A stretch of 64,000 bases of DNA from Marinomonas sp. UCMA 3892 (GTDB lineage Bacteria; Pseudomonadota; Gammaproteobacteria; Pseudomonadales; Marinomonadaceae): assembly GCF_012726345.1 (NCBI RefSeq), contig NZ_PTXN01000002.1, positions 124,001 through 188,000 on the forward strand. Reading direction: 5' to 3'. A model generated the notes under the pieces. That model did no database searches. It was not told where the DNA came from and saw nothing but the letters and a program-made list of their open reading frames with translations. Within the stretch, counting starts at the first letter, position 1; each line of letters opens with the position of its first letter. Position numbers and translations under genes: made by a program. Shown one piece after another: positions 35,991 through 44,726 of this stretch.

Positions 35991-36416
35991 ATGATTAAAG
36001 AGTTAAGTGTACTCGTTGTTGAAGATGATGATGTAGCCGCAGAGTCAATAACGCGCAGCCTAAAAAAGGTAGCGCCAGAGATAAATATTGTCTATGCAGA
36101 ACACGGCAAAGTTGCCATTGAAATACTTGAAAACAAACACCCAAGTAGAGCGTTAACCACCCCGTATGTGGTTTTATTAGATTTGAATATGCCAGTTATG
36201 AATGGCTTTGAGTTTCTAGAGTATGTTCGTGACAGCTCAAGCCTGCAAGACACGGTGATTTTTATACTTACTACATCGAATGATGATAATGATCGTTCAC
36301 GAGCGTACGATAATAACGTAGCTGGCTACATGGTCAAATCTGCAGTTGGACCTCAATTTGCCAAACTGGCTGCTTTAATGGACGCCTATCGAAATGCTGT
36401 TGAGCCAAATCACTAA
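35991..36416 (+). CDS. Single-domain response regulator (Rcp1-like)
   Basis: This 141-residue receiver domain has no output domain. Acidic residues Glu11-Asp12-Asp13, phospho-acceptor Asp64 in LLDLNMPVMNG and Lys in GYMVKSA are present. The extended loop before the phosphorylation strand (ENKHPSRALTTPYV) is typical of Rcp1-type regulators. It lies 15 bp after the kinase and 14 bp before the GGDEF/EAL gene, so the three genes form one signalling operon. Confidence 0.92.
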   Translation: MIKELSVLVVEDDDVAAESITRSLKKVAPEINIVYAEHGKVAIEILENKHPSRALTTPYVVLLDLNMPVMNGFEFLEYVRDSSSLQDTVIFILTTSNDDNDRSRAYDNNVAGYMVKSAVGPQFAKLAALMDAYRNAVEPNH

Positions 36417-36429
36417 GTCTGGAGATATC

Positions 36430-38148
36430 ATGGAAGTATTAGATACCAATGAAGGTCATGCCCTAAAACTATTAATTGTCGACGATGATGATGTTGATCG
36501 CGAACGTTTGCGTAGAATGCTTTCTAAATCCGATATAGAAACCAGCATTTCAGAAGCCTCTACCATTGAAGACTCTATGGATTTCCTCAGTAACGACGAT
36601 TACGACTGCGTCATCGTTGATTATCGTTTGGGGCTAAACTCTGGGCTCACTCTACTAAATAGCATACGCACAACGATGGACCGGCACTGTGCTGTAATCA
36701 TGGTCACAGGTTTAGGAGATGAAGAAGTAGCCGCTGAAGCAATGCGGCTCGGCGCCAGTGATTACCTACTAAAAAGCCAATTACAAAGCCCTCAACTCAT
36801 ACGAGCCATTATTAGCTCTATCCATCGGGCTGAGTTAGAAAAAAAACTCCATGACATGGCCCATTATGACAACTTAACAGGCCTAGCAAGTCGACCTTTA
36901 CTACTTGAAAATTTACAGCAAATTATAATAAATAAAGAAGCCGCGGCTGTCGCATTTCTTGATTTAGATAACTTCAAACCAGTAAACGATAATTACGGTC
37001 ATGATACGGGGGATTATGTACTCGTCACCATTGCCAACCGACTAAAACAGATACTCCGTAAAAGCGATACACTTGCTCGTATTGGCGGTGATGAATTTGT
37101 TTTATTATTAAGAGATGTTTCTTGTCGAGATGAGTGTGATGGCTTTCTAAATCGCCTTATTGAACTAGTCAACACTCCCATTGCATTGACAGAATTTGAA
37201 TGTCAGGTTCAAGTATCAGCAAGTATCGGAGTCGCTCTGGTTTCTAATGACAGTTTAGAAGCAGACACTATTTTGCGCAGGGCAGATCAAACCATGTACC
37301 AAGCAAAAAACATGGGAAGAAATAACATCATATTTTTTGATCCTGAAGAGGAGCGCCGCCAATACGCCCGACGTGCTATGTTACAAGCAGCAGAACGAGG
37401 TATTAAACTCGATGAATTCGAGCTTTACTATCAACCTCAAGTCGACATGCAGGAACATCAACTAATTGGTGTAGAAGCACTTATTCGCTGGAACCATCCT
37501 ACAATGGGATTTCTTTACCCTGGCGATTTCACTGAAGTACTAGAGCATCCTAATACAGGAGTTTTAATTGGTGAGTGGGTGCTACAAGAAGCACTACGCC
37601 AGCACAGTATTTGGCAAAAAAATGATTTAGTCATTAGCGTCAACATTGCACCAGCTCATCTTCTGAGCAAAAATTTTGTACACCGACTAGAGCAATTACT
37701 CAAAAGCATCCCTAACTTCAACCCAAACTTACTGGAAATTGAAATACTAGAGACCGTTTCAATTTCCGATATTCTTAATGCTGTTGAGGTTGTGAAAGCG
37801 TGTTGTAAATTAGGTATTCATGTTGCGCTAGACGACTTTGGTACAGGATATTCATCTCTTAATTATTTGAAGCAGCTTCCACTAAACACCTTAAAAATTG
37901 ATAGAAGTTTTATTCAAAACATTTTATCTGATCCTGAAGATCGCGCTATCGTCGCGTGCATTGTCGCGCTAAGTAAAGCCTTCAACTACAAGCTAATTGC
38001 TGAAGGCGTTGAATCACTAGAACATGAACAAGCACTTATTGAGATAGGCTGCCTATGCGGGCAAGGGTACTTTATTGCCAAACCAATGACCGCTGATAAC
38101 ATGACAGCTTGGATTCGATACTATAACCAAAAACACAACATCCATTAG
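36430..38148 (+). CDS. Response regulator with GGDEF and EAL domains (cyclic-di-GMP turnover)
   Basis: This is a 572-residue protein. The receiver domain covers about 12-130 with Asp64 in VIVDYRLG. The GGDEF domain has an intact RIGGDEF motif (219-223) and an inhibitory RxxD site (RKSD, 210-213). The EAL domain has GVEALIRW (EAL 349-351), ALDDFGTGYSSL and a KIDRSFI block. Both active sites look complete, so it may make or degrade c-di-GMP depending on phosphorylation. I chose the ATG at 36430 with GGAG upstream; the longer frame overlaps the previous gene. It is third gene of the kinase operon and likely sets motility versus attachment. Confidence 0.92.
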   Translation: MEVLDTNEGHALKLLIVDDDDVDRERLRRMLSKSDIETSISEASTIEDSMDFLSNDDYDCVIVDYRLGLNSGLTLLNSIRTTMDRHCAVIMVTGLGDEEVAAEAMRLGASDYLLKSQLQSPQLIRAIISSIHRAELEKKLHDMAHYDNLTGLASRPLLLENLQQIIINKEAAAVAFLDLDNFKPVNDNYGHDTGDYVLVTIANRLKQILRKSDTLARIGGDEFVLLLRDVSCRDECDGFLNRLIELVNTPIALTEFECQVQVSASIGVALVSNDSLEADTILRRADQTMYQAKNMGRNNIIFFDPEEERRQYARRAMLQAAERGIKLDEFELYYQPQVDMQEHQLIGVEALIRWNHPTMGFLYPGDFTEVLEHPNTGVLIGEWVLQEALRQHSIWQKNDLVISVNIAPAHLLSKNFVHRLEQLLKSIPNFNPNLLEIEILETVSISDILNAVEVVKACCKLGIHVALDDFGTGYSSLNYLKQLPLNTLKIDRSFIQNILSDPEDRAIVACIVALSKAFNYKLIAEGVESLEHEQALIEIGCLCGQGYFIAKPMTADNMTAWIRYYNQKHNIH

Positions 38149-38415
38149 ACTAGTTAGAACATCCCCACTTAATACGCATTTTCGAGTCATTTCACGCCGT
38201 TTTTCCTCCACGAATAACGGCGCTTTAATTACTTATCATCAACTCGATCATGACAAAACAAACAGCTAATTGTGCAAAATTACACCAACATCAGCATTAC
38301 AAAAGTTTCAAAACCAGTTTTTAGTTTCATTAAAGGAAAAGTAACTTCCGCTTATAACGAAGGTTGGTAGACTGCTGCGAATAATCAAAACAAGCAGAAA
38401 AAAAGAGAGTTTATA

Positions 38416-39699
38416 ATGATCACTAATGATGTCATGTCGCCGCAAGACCAACGCACCAGTAAAGTTATATTAGCTATTGCCGCCATCACTATTTTATTAG
38501 CCACCTTTGCGGGCATGATGCCCGGCGGAATGATAGGTGCTTTAGGAATTATGGTTATTGTTGGTTTTATCCTTAATTATATTGGGGACAGAACACCAAT
38601 TATTAACCAATTTTTTGGTGGTGGCGCCATCGTGGTTATTTTTGGTTCTGCATACCTATTTCATAGCGGCTTATTCCCTTCTAGCGCAGAAAGCAATGTC
38701 ACAACATTCATGAAAAGTGGTGGCTTCTTATCTTTTTATGTTGCCAGCCTAGTCACCGGTTCTATATTTGGTATGGACACTCAAACCCTTAAGAAAGCGG
38801 CACTGAAGTACATCCCTGTTATTTTAGGATCGGCTTTCTTTGCTTGTATCTTCACAGGTCTAGTTGGCATGCTGGTTAGCAAAAGCTTCTATGATTCCGT
38901 TATGCTGATCGCCCTACCAATTATGGGCGGCGGCATGGGAGCTGGCGCCGTACCGTTAGTTGAAATTATGTCTGGTAAGACTGGCATGAGTGCTGAATCA
39001 TTAATGTCTCAAATGGTTCCAGCTCTGGCTATTGGTAACGCTATTGCCATTGTTATGGCCGGCTTGCTACACAAACTTGGTCAAGTAGCACCAAGCCTAA
39101 CTGGCAATGGACAGCTAATCCGGGGGCAAAAATCGATCGAGGAAGAAAGCGAAAAAGCATCTTCTCTAAATATCACAACTCTAGGCATTGGCGCTTTGCT
39201 TGCAGTCAGCATGTATTTCCTTGGCACTCTACTATCCAATTACATCAGCATGCATACCTACGCTCTCATGATCCTATCTATCGCGATCATCAAAGTGTCT
39301 GGCATCATGCCAAAAGCATTAGAGCAAGCTGCGTTCTCTTGGTATAAATTTGTTGTTGGTAACCTAACACCTGCATTGTTAGTCGGTATCGGTGTTGCTT
39401 ATACCGATCTAAACCAAATTCTTGACGCCTTATCTCCTATGTATTTCTTGCTTGTGTTAATCACAGTGCTTGGTGCGGTGTTTGGCGCTGGCTTGATTGG
39501 CTGGTTGATGGGCTTCTACCCTATCGAAGCAGCTATCACTGGTGGTCTTTGCATGGCAAACATGGGTGGCACAGGTGACGTTGCTGTTCTTGCTGCTAGT
39601 AAGCGCATGGAACTAATGCCTTTTGCACAGATATCCTCTCGAATTGGCGGTGCATTCATGTTAATTCTTGCGACTCTAGTGGTTCAAGCTATCGCTTAA
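38416..39699 (+). CDS. 2-hydroxycarboxylate (citrate/malate) transporter, 2HCT family
   Basis: This 427-residue secondary transporter has about eleven hydrophobic segments and the paired GGxG loops of the CitS/MaeN/CimH family: PIMGGGMGAGAVPLVEIMS in the first half and NMGGTGDVAVLAAS in the second. It imports citrate or malate with Na+ or H+. It is followed by a strong terminator and then a CitA/CitB-like two-component system that probably induces it. The 267-bp upstream region should hold the regulated promoter; I cannot define its boxes. Confidence 0.92.
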   Translation: MITNDVMSPQDQRTSKVILAIAAITILLATFAGMMPGGMIGALGIMVIVGFILNYIGDRTPIINQFFGGGAIVVIFGSAYLFHSGLFPSSAESNVTTFMKSGGFLSFYVASLVTGSIFGMDTQTLKKAALKYIPVILGSAFFACIFTGLVGMLVSKSFYDSVMLIALPIMGGGMGAGAVPLVEIMSGKTGMSAESLMSQMVPALAIGNAIAIVMAGLLHKLGQVAPSLTGNGQLIRGQKSIEEESEKASSLNITTLGIGALLAVSMYFLGTLLSNYISMHTYALMILSIAIIKVSGIMPKALEQAAFSWYKFVVGNLTPALLVGIGVAYTDLNQILDALSPMYFLLVLITVLGAVFGAGLIGWLMGFYPIEAAITGGLCMANMGGTGDVAVLAASKRMELMPFAQISSRIGGAFMLILATLVVQAIA

Positions 39700-39734
39700 T
39701 AGTGCAAACGACTGGTTACCTACAATCAATCTTC

Positions 39735-39776
39735 AAACAAAAGGGGAAAGTCCATGATGGCTTTCCCCTTTTGTTT
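39735..39776. terminator. Strong terminator after the 2HCT transporter
   Basis: AAACAAAAGGGGAAAG (39735-39750) pairs perfectly with CTTTCCCCTTTTGTTT (39761-39776), a 16-bp stem with a 10-nt loop. It separates the transporter from the kinase/regulator operon. Confidence 0.88.
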
Positions 39777-39789
39777 AGCCCCTTCGCTG

Positions 39790-39802
39790 TATAATGTATA
39801 AT
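39790..39802 (+). promoter_or_regulatory. Predicted -10 elements of the citA/citB-like operon
   Basis: Two consecutive TATAAT hexamers occur at 39790-39795 and 39797-39802, right after the terminator and about 40 bp before the chosen start at 39839. An ATG at 39794 falls within the first hexamer, which argues against it as a start codon. Confidence 0.5.
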
Positions 39803-39838
39803 CACAAACCTTATTTTTTCATCAGTAATGAAGCGCAA

Positions 39839-41437
39839 ATGACACTCAAGTCTTATCTCGCCTTAATCACAATTTCGACTATTACCATTATTGTGTTAGC
39901 AGTTGGTGTGGTGCTAGGTTATTCCCTGCAAAAAACCTATCTAGATAGTATTAGCCAACGAGGCATAGAATTAGGCCGTGTCATCGCACACAATGAAAAA
40001 GTGATTCAAGCCGTAGAATTAAGCAATCAAGGCAAAACAAGCGACATTCAAACTTACATAGAAACTCTTCGTGCTCAAACCGATGCCTCTTATATTGTTG
40101 TTGTTAATAAAGACTCTATTCGCTTAAGCCACCCAGAACCAGAAAAAGTGGGTAAACACTTTGTCGGTGATGATATACACCAAGCTCTAAACCAAGGTAA
40201 AGATTACACAAAAGTTGCCGTTGGTACGCTAGGACAAGCGATTCGAAATTCAGTCACCATCCGAAAAGATGGTCAAATTATTGGGGCCATAAGTATTGGT
40301 TATTTATCCCAGCCCACCAGCGAATTAATCTTCAAGCATTTGCAAGAAGCAGGACTACTAGTCGGCTTTGTTTATCTTCTTGGTGTTGTTATTGCTGTTT
40401 TTTTGATTCTAAAACTTAAACGGACTTTTTTAAGCTTAGAACCGGAAGAAATTGTTCAAAAATTCAAAGAGCATGAACTTATTTTAGACAGCATTCGAGA
40501 TGGTATTGTGGCTATTGACCATGAGCAAAACATTACTGCAATTAACAGTATGGCAATTGAATGGTTAACCATGAATGTGCTCAGCGCATCGCAAGTTGTT
40601 AGCAAACCATTAAGCGAACAATCACAAAGCCTTTCTCACTTTGCATTAGAAGCCAAAGGACAAATAACACAAAACCGATTTAATTTAGGTAAGCTAGAAT
40701 TCATTGCAACCCTGTACCCTATTAAAGGAAAAAAGGGCGAGGTAGGTTACGTTATTGTATTTTTTCCTGATCATGGGGAAAAATCACTAGAACAAGAACT
40801 AACAGCAACAAAAAACTATGCCGACTTGTTACGCGCTAAAACTCACGAATATTCCAACCACTTAAATGTATTATCCGGCATGTTACAAGCGGAACGTTAT
40901 GAGGATGCCATCGAGTTTCTTCAGGAAGAAAGTGACGGCGATCAAATCGTACTAAGACAAATTATTAAAACTATTGAAAACAGTGCTGTGGCAGGACTAA
41001 TTTTCGCCAAGTACAATAAGGCCAAAGACTTAAAAGTCGATATGCTGATCGAAAGCGATTGCCAGCTTGGTCGATACCCCTCAAAAACCAATGAAGCATT
41101 GGTCACACTAGTAGGAAACCTAATAGACAATGCCTTGCTGGCCGCTTGGAGCAACAGATTACTTACACCACCATTTGTTAAGCTGTATATTAGTGACCGA
41201 AATGCCCACATCATGATTCAAATCGAAGACAGCGGTGCTGGTGTAGATGAGAAACTGGAAAGCCGAATACTGGACTTTGGTGTCAGCAGCAAACACAACA
41301 CTGAACAACATGGTATTGGGCTTTATTTAGTCAAAAAAGTTGTCGATCAATATCACGGCAGCCTTGATTGGGAACGCAGTGAGATTAATACCACTGTGTT
41401 TAGTATTTACTTAGACAAACGAGCGCTAACAAGATGA
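39839..41437 (+). CDS. CitA/DcuS-type sensor histidine kinase
   Basis: This is a 532-residue membrane kinase. TM1 is about residues 7-29, then a periplasmic PAS-like Cache sensor (30-170) with SHPEPEKVGKHFVGDD typical of citrate and C4-dicarboxylate sensors. TM2 is about 173-193, a cytoplasmic PAS domain follows (about 208-310), then His336 in LRAKTHEYSNHLNVLSG and an ATPase domain with GxGL boxes. I chose the ATG at 39839; the upstream ATG overlaps the promoter. It overlaps the response regulator by four bases. It probably senses the substrate of the adjacent 2HCT transporter. Confidence 0.9.
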   Translation: MTLKSYLALITISTITIIVLAVGVVLGYSLQKTYLDSISQRGIELGRVIAHNEKVIQAVELSNQGKTSDIQTYIETLRAQTDASYIVVVNKDSIRLSHPEPEKVGKHFVGDDIHQALNQGKDYTKVAVGTLGQAIRNSVTIRKDGQIIGAISIGYLSQPTSELIFKHLQEAGLLVGFVYLLGVVIAVFLILKLKRTFLSLEPEEIVQKFKEHELILDSIRDGIVAIDHEQNITAINSMAIEWLTMNVLSASQVVSKPLSEQSQSLSHFALEAKGQITQNRFNLGKLEFIATLYPIKGKKGEVGYVIVFFPDHGEKSLEQELTATKNYADLLRAKTHEYSNHLNVLSGMLQAERYEDAIEFLQEESDGDQIVLRQIIKTIENSAVAGLIFAKYNKAKDLKVDMLIESDCQLGRYPSKTNEALVTLVGNLIDNALLAAWSNRLLTPPFVKLYISDRNAHIMIQIEDSGAGVDEKLESRILDFGVSSKHNTEQHGIGLYLVKKVVDQYHGSLDWERSEINTTVFSIYLDKRALTR

Positions 41438-42120
41438 ATCGCATTCCGGTCATGATTGTGGAAGATGATCTACGTGCTAGCTACGTATTAGAAAACACCA
41501 TCAACCAACATACAGACTTTTATGTCGCCGCCGCTTGCGAAAGCCAGCTAGAAGCAGAGCTAAAAGCAGAGGCTTTTGACCCCGAACTCATTATGGTCGA
41601 TATTTCCCTACCTGATGGGAGCGGTATTGATCTAATAAAATCATTAAAAAGCAAAGGCATCAAAGCCGCTTTCATAATGACTACCGCGGAAAGAGAGACG
41701 ACCACTATCGAAAAAGCTATTCAGCTTGGCGTGATGGATTACCTGGTAAAACCCATTAGAATGTCCCGCGTGTTACAGGCCCTTGACGATTATTTAGACT
41801 TCAAAAAACGCCTTACCAAAAATGATAAAATTGATCAGCAAGATATAGACGCCCTATTTAGAAAAAGCGCGTCACTCGATGGTAGCCGAAAAACACCTAA
41901 AGGTATTGATGAAAATACCTTAGATAAACTCACCCAATATCTAGAAACCATAAACAATGACAGTCCATTCACTGCAGAAGACATTGGTGAAGCAATCAAT
42001 CTTAGCCGCATTACCGCCAGACGCTATCTTGAGTACTTAGAAGCCCAAGGCCAAGTAAGCATGACCCTAGATTACAAAACCGGTGGCAGACCAAAGCAAC
42101 GCTATACTAAGATGGTTTAA
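41434..42120 (+). CDS. CitB/DctR-type response regulator
   Basis: This is a 228-residue regulator. The receiver domain has Asp56 in MVDISLPDGSG. The C-terminal winged helix-turn-helix reads TAEDIGEAINLSRITARRYLEYL, as in CitB/DpiA/DcuR regulators. ATGA overlap with the kinase stop indicates translational coupling. The expected target is the 2HCT transporter promoter upstream. Confidence 0.93.
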   Translation: MNRIPVMIVEDDLRASYVLENTINQHTDFYVAAACESQLEAELKAEAFDPELIMVDISLPDGSGIDLIKSLKSKGIKAAFIMTTAERETTTIEKAIQLGVMDYLVKPIRMSRVLQALDDYLDFKKRLTKNDKIDQQDIDALFRKSASLDGSRKTPKGIDENTLDKLTQYLETINNDSPFTAEDIGEAINLSRITARRYLEYLEAQGQVSMTLDYKTGGRPKQRYTKMV

Positions 42121-42123
42121 TTA

Positions 42124-42558
42124 GTGGTGATTCAACTAATTCATTTTTTTAGGCAACTTTTCCGGCGTAAAGCCGTGCCCAAAAAGGTTATTTTTATTGG
42201 CATAGATTATCTGTGCTTTTCCTTGTCGAAATCCTTGCTCGACAACAACAAATACGCAGAACAACCTATTGAGATTATCGCGTTTATTGACGATGAGCCT
42301 TGGAATAATCGCACTCAAGTTCACGGCGTAACCGTCTTTTCACCAAGCGAAATATCTGCGCTAGTTCTAAAGCATAAGATTGATTTGATTATACAAATAC
42401 ACGGGGAATCTATCAGTATTGCAGAAAACATTTGGGTAGGTATTTTAAAAACTAAGGCAAGTCTAGTTACACTAGAACAAACTCAAGACTTGGCTACTAT
42501 ACAAAACCTAGTATATCAAGCCTGTGCCAATTCAAATAACACAAAGTCATCAAACTAA
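42124..42558 (+). CDS. Small Rossmann-like (CoA-binding-type) protein, function unknown
   Basis: This 144-residue protein starts at GTG 42124, three bases after the response-regulator stop, so it is the third gene of that operon. After a basic amphipathic N-terminus (HFFRQLFRRKAVPKK) it shows KVIFIGIDYLCFSLSKSLL, IIAFIDDEPWNN and GVTVFSPSEISAL. This is the pattern of the NAD-binding/CoA-binding domain at the front of FlaA1- or PglD-like sugar-nucleotide enzymes, but without a catalytic domain. It is unusual beside a citrate-type two-component system. The function is unknown; it may be a ligand-sensing accessory. Confidence 0.65.
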   Translation: MVIQLIHFFRQLFRRKAVPKKVIFIGIDYLCFSLSKSLLDNNKYAEQPIEIIAFIDDEPWNNRTQVHGVTVFSPSEISALVLKHKIDLIIQIHGESISIAENIWVGILKTKASLVTLEQTQDLATIQNLVYQACANSNNTKSSN

Positions 42559-42585
42559 AAGATCCATTTTTTAGTTTGATGACTT
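42544..42585. terminator. Bidirectional terminator overlapping a stop codon
   Basis: A perfect 17-bp stem forms between 42544-42560 and 42569-42585, with arms ending in CTAAAA/TTTTAG and an 8-nt loop. The TAA stop of the upstream gene (42556-42558) lies in the 5' arm. It serves the convergent genes ending at 42558 and 42589. Confidence 0.88.
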
Positions 42586-42588
42586 CTA

Positions 42589-43053
42589 TTAATAAGCTAG
42601 AGCGAGACGCTCATTCGGCATACTGATTGCTGTTTTAAGTGACTGAACAGAAGACATTGCCACTACATTTAATTGATCTGAGTAAACATCACTCGGCAGT
42701 TTAATATCATTACGCTGTGCCATCACAGTTTTAAACTTCTCAACATCTATTGAATCTGGACCATTCTTGATCGAATTCAACTCATCCTCCGTCAAGCTTG
42801 CCATGCCGCCACCTGGCAGATAAATAGCACCTGTAATGAAATCGACACCAAACGCCACGACACCAGGAACAAAGAAAAACAACAGTCCAATAGCATCTAA
42901 TGCAGCAACACCTACATCGATTTGACCATTTGTTTGACCACGACGCTCTGGGTAAAGCAAAGTACCACACGCTGTCACTTGGGTAATAAGCAGCGCAGCT
43001 GCAATGCCTCGCGCCAAATGAGTAAAGCCTAGATTTTTCTTTAAACCAGTCAT
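42589..43053 (-). CDS. Uncharacterised lipoprotein
   Basis: This is a 154-residue predicted lipoprotein. The signal peptide ends at LLITQVTAC with the lipid-bearing Cys at about residue 29. The mature part opens CGTLLYPERRGQ and contains a hydrophobic segment, LDAIGLLFFFVPGVVAFGVDF, then GAIYLPGG, which suggests membrane association beyond the lipid. I do not recognise a functional family. AAGGAA precedes the ATG at 43053. It is a lone gene between a terminator and the L-2-hydroxyglutarate oxidase gene. Confidence 0.8.
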   Translation of the reverse strand: MTGLKKNLGFTHLARGIAAALLITQVTACGTLLYPERRGQTNGQIDVGVAALDAIGLLFFFVPGVVAFGVDFITGAIYLPGGGMASLTEDELNSIKNGPDSIDVEKFKTVMAQRNDIKLPSDVYSDQLNVVAMSSVQSLKTAISMPNERLALAY

Positions 43054-43149
43054 ACTTATTCCTTATTAGTGATTGTTACGATTACCACTCTATATCGAAA
43101 CACTTATAAAGCACAAACTAAGCCACCTTTATTTCACAATGCTTTCGCC

Positions 43150-44373
43150 CTAAACAGATGAAATTTGCTCGTTGAGCTTATCAACAATATAGCCTCCAAT
43201 AGGAAATGCACTAGTAGCAGCTGGAGATGGTGCATTGCAGACATGTAGTGTTCTTGCGCTATTAGCAAATAGAAAGTCATGCACCAAACTACCGTCATTC
43301 ATAACAGCTTGCGCTCGAATTCCAGCAGGATAAGCTTGCAGGTCATCTAAAGAAACAAGATCACAATACTTTCGGACTTGAGCTAAATAGCCGGGCTTAT
43401 ACCAAGAGTTTTTTGTCTCTACCAACCCAGTTCGCCAATGACTTTTTAATAGCTTCCAGAAACCTGGAAAACGTACCATATCGAAAATGTCACGCAAATC
43501 AATATTGATCCGGCCGTACCCTTCTCGCTTCCATCCCTGCACTGCATTAGGCCCAACCGTCACTGAACCATCAATCATTCGAGTAAGGTGCACACCTAAA
43601 AATGGCAAATCTGGATCAGGAATCGGGTAAATTAGATGATTAACAATCTGATTGTGTTTCGCCGGTAATTGATAATACTCACCACGAAAAGGAATGATCT
43701 GAAAATCGGTTGGGATATTCAGCATTTTAGTTAAACGATCAGCCATAAGACCACCACAGCTCACAAGATAAGATGTATGAACAACATCGTTATTCAGTGT
43801 GATCGCAACACGTTCATGACTTTCATCTAAACCCATCACTTCGGTACATAAACGCAGTTCTCCACCTTTCTCCACAAAAAGCTCAGCCAGCTTTTGACAA
43901 ATTTTCTGATAACTAACAATCCCGGTGGAAGGAACAAACAAGGCAGCAACCCCCTTCACATTTGGCTCACGCTCTTTTAGCTGAGCTTGGTCTAACTTGT
44001 GCACTTCCAGGCCATTATCCTGACAACGCAAGTACAAGGCTTCCATACGCTCTTCTTCAAGCGCATTCGTCGCAACCAACAACTTACCGCATTCGTCGAA
44101 CTCAATATCATGCTGGAGACAAAAAGCCTTAGTCGCTTTTGCTCCACGCTGACAAAAGTCAGCCTTAAGACTACCTGGCGCATAATACACACCCGCATGA
44201 ATGACCCCAGAATTGTGCCCTGTTTGATGCACCCCTACTTCGGATTCTTTTTCGACCAATAAAATGCGATATTTAGGATAACGCTGAAGCAACTGCCACG
44301 CAGTAGATAGACCAACAATACCTGCACCAATGACAGTAATGTCATAAATTGATTTTTTTAATTCATTACTCAT
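43150..44373 (-). CDS. lhgO: L-2-hydroxyglutarate oxidase/dehydrogenase
   Basis: This 407-residue FAD-dependent enzyme oxidises L-2-hydroxyglutarate to 2-oxoglutarate and is usually attached to the inner membrane, passing electrons to quinone. The FAD loop ITVIGAGIVGLSTAWQL starts near residue 13. The LhgO-specific block GHNSGVIHAGVYYAPGSLKA lies near 53-72, and the C-terminus has NAPSPAATSAFPIG. I chose the ATG at 44373; a GTG at 44376 is the only alternative nearby. It neighbours the TCA-cycle operon that uses its product. Confidence 0.93.
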   Translation of the reverse strand: MSNELKKSIYDITVIGAGIVGLSTAWQLLQRYPKYRILLVEKESEVGVHQTGHNSGVIHAGVYYAPGSLKADFCQRGAKATKAFCLQHDIEFDECGKLLVATNALEEERMEALYLRCQDNGLEVHKLDQAQLKEREPNVKGVAALFVPSTGIVSYQKICQKLAELFVEKGGELRLCTEVMGLDESHERVAITLNNDVVHTSYLVSCGGLMADRLTKMLNIPTDFQIIPFRGEYYQLPAKHNQIVNHLIYPIPDPDLPFLGVHLTRMIDGSVTVGPNAVQGWKREGYGRINIDLRDIFDMVRFPGFWKLLKSHWRTGLVETKNSWYKPGYLAQVRKYCDLVSLDDLQAYPAGIRAQAVMNDGSLVHDFLFANSARTLHVCNAPSPAATSAFPIGGYIVDKLNEQISSV

Positions 44374-44445
44374 CACCCAATCCTTTTTATTTTTTTAAAA
44401 AACACCTGTCTAAACTCAGGCCAGAAACAAGTTATAGAAACAACC

Positions 44446-44649
44446 TTAACTTAAATGAAATTTCTTTAAAAAGCCTGATCTATCTTTTTCATACCAATCA
44501 ATACATTGCCGACAAACACACATCTTGTCTTTTTGCTCTGAAGAAAGCAGCGCTAACATTTCCCTAGGAACGATGATATTAAAGCACCAACAAGGTTCAA
44601 TATTGGCAACACCGCATGCATTATCACTCAAACAAAAGGGACACATCAT
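44446..44649 (-). CDS. Small cysteine-rich CWC-type protein
   Basis: This 67-residue protein has the Cysteine-rich CWC family pattern: CPFCLSDNACG near the N-terminus, PCWCFN, then MCVCRQCI. The eight or so Cys residues in CxxC-like spacing suggest zinc binding. I chose the ATG at 44649 because AGGTG lies about 6 nt upstream. The function of the family is unknown. It is too short to carry an enzymatic domain. Confidence 0.75.
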   Translation of the reverse strand: MMCPFCLSDNACGVANIEPCWCFNIIVPREMLALLSSEQKDKMCVCRQCIDWYEKDRSGFLKKFHLS

Positions 44650-44672
44650 AATTGACACCTATGTAGGCAAAA

Positions 44673-44698
44673 AAAATCCCTGCCGGAGCAGGGATTTT
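44673..44698. terminator. Terminator of the sucAB-lpd-sucCD operon
   Basis: AAAATCCCTGC (44673-44683), loop CGGA and GCAGGGATTTT (44688-44698). On the minus strand a run of T follows the stem. It lies 29 bp past the sucD stop. Confidence 0.9.
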
Positions 44699-44726
44699 AT
44701 AATCAGTCACACTTTAGAAAAACGAC

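Noticed and set aside
36394..36430. Extended N-terminus of the GGDEF/EAL gene and similar long starts (34471, 12635, 32205, 22900)
   Set aside because: Each longer start lacks a ribosome site or invades the neighbouring gene, while the chosen start has GGAG-type spacing or a family-typical N-terminus.
42589..43053. Nucleotidyltransferase-type annotation for the lipoprotein
   Set aside because: It is only 154 residues with a lipobox and a hydrophobic segment; no nucleotidyltransferase motif is present.
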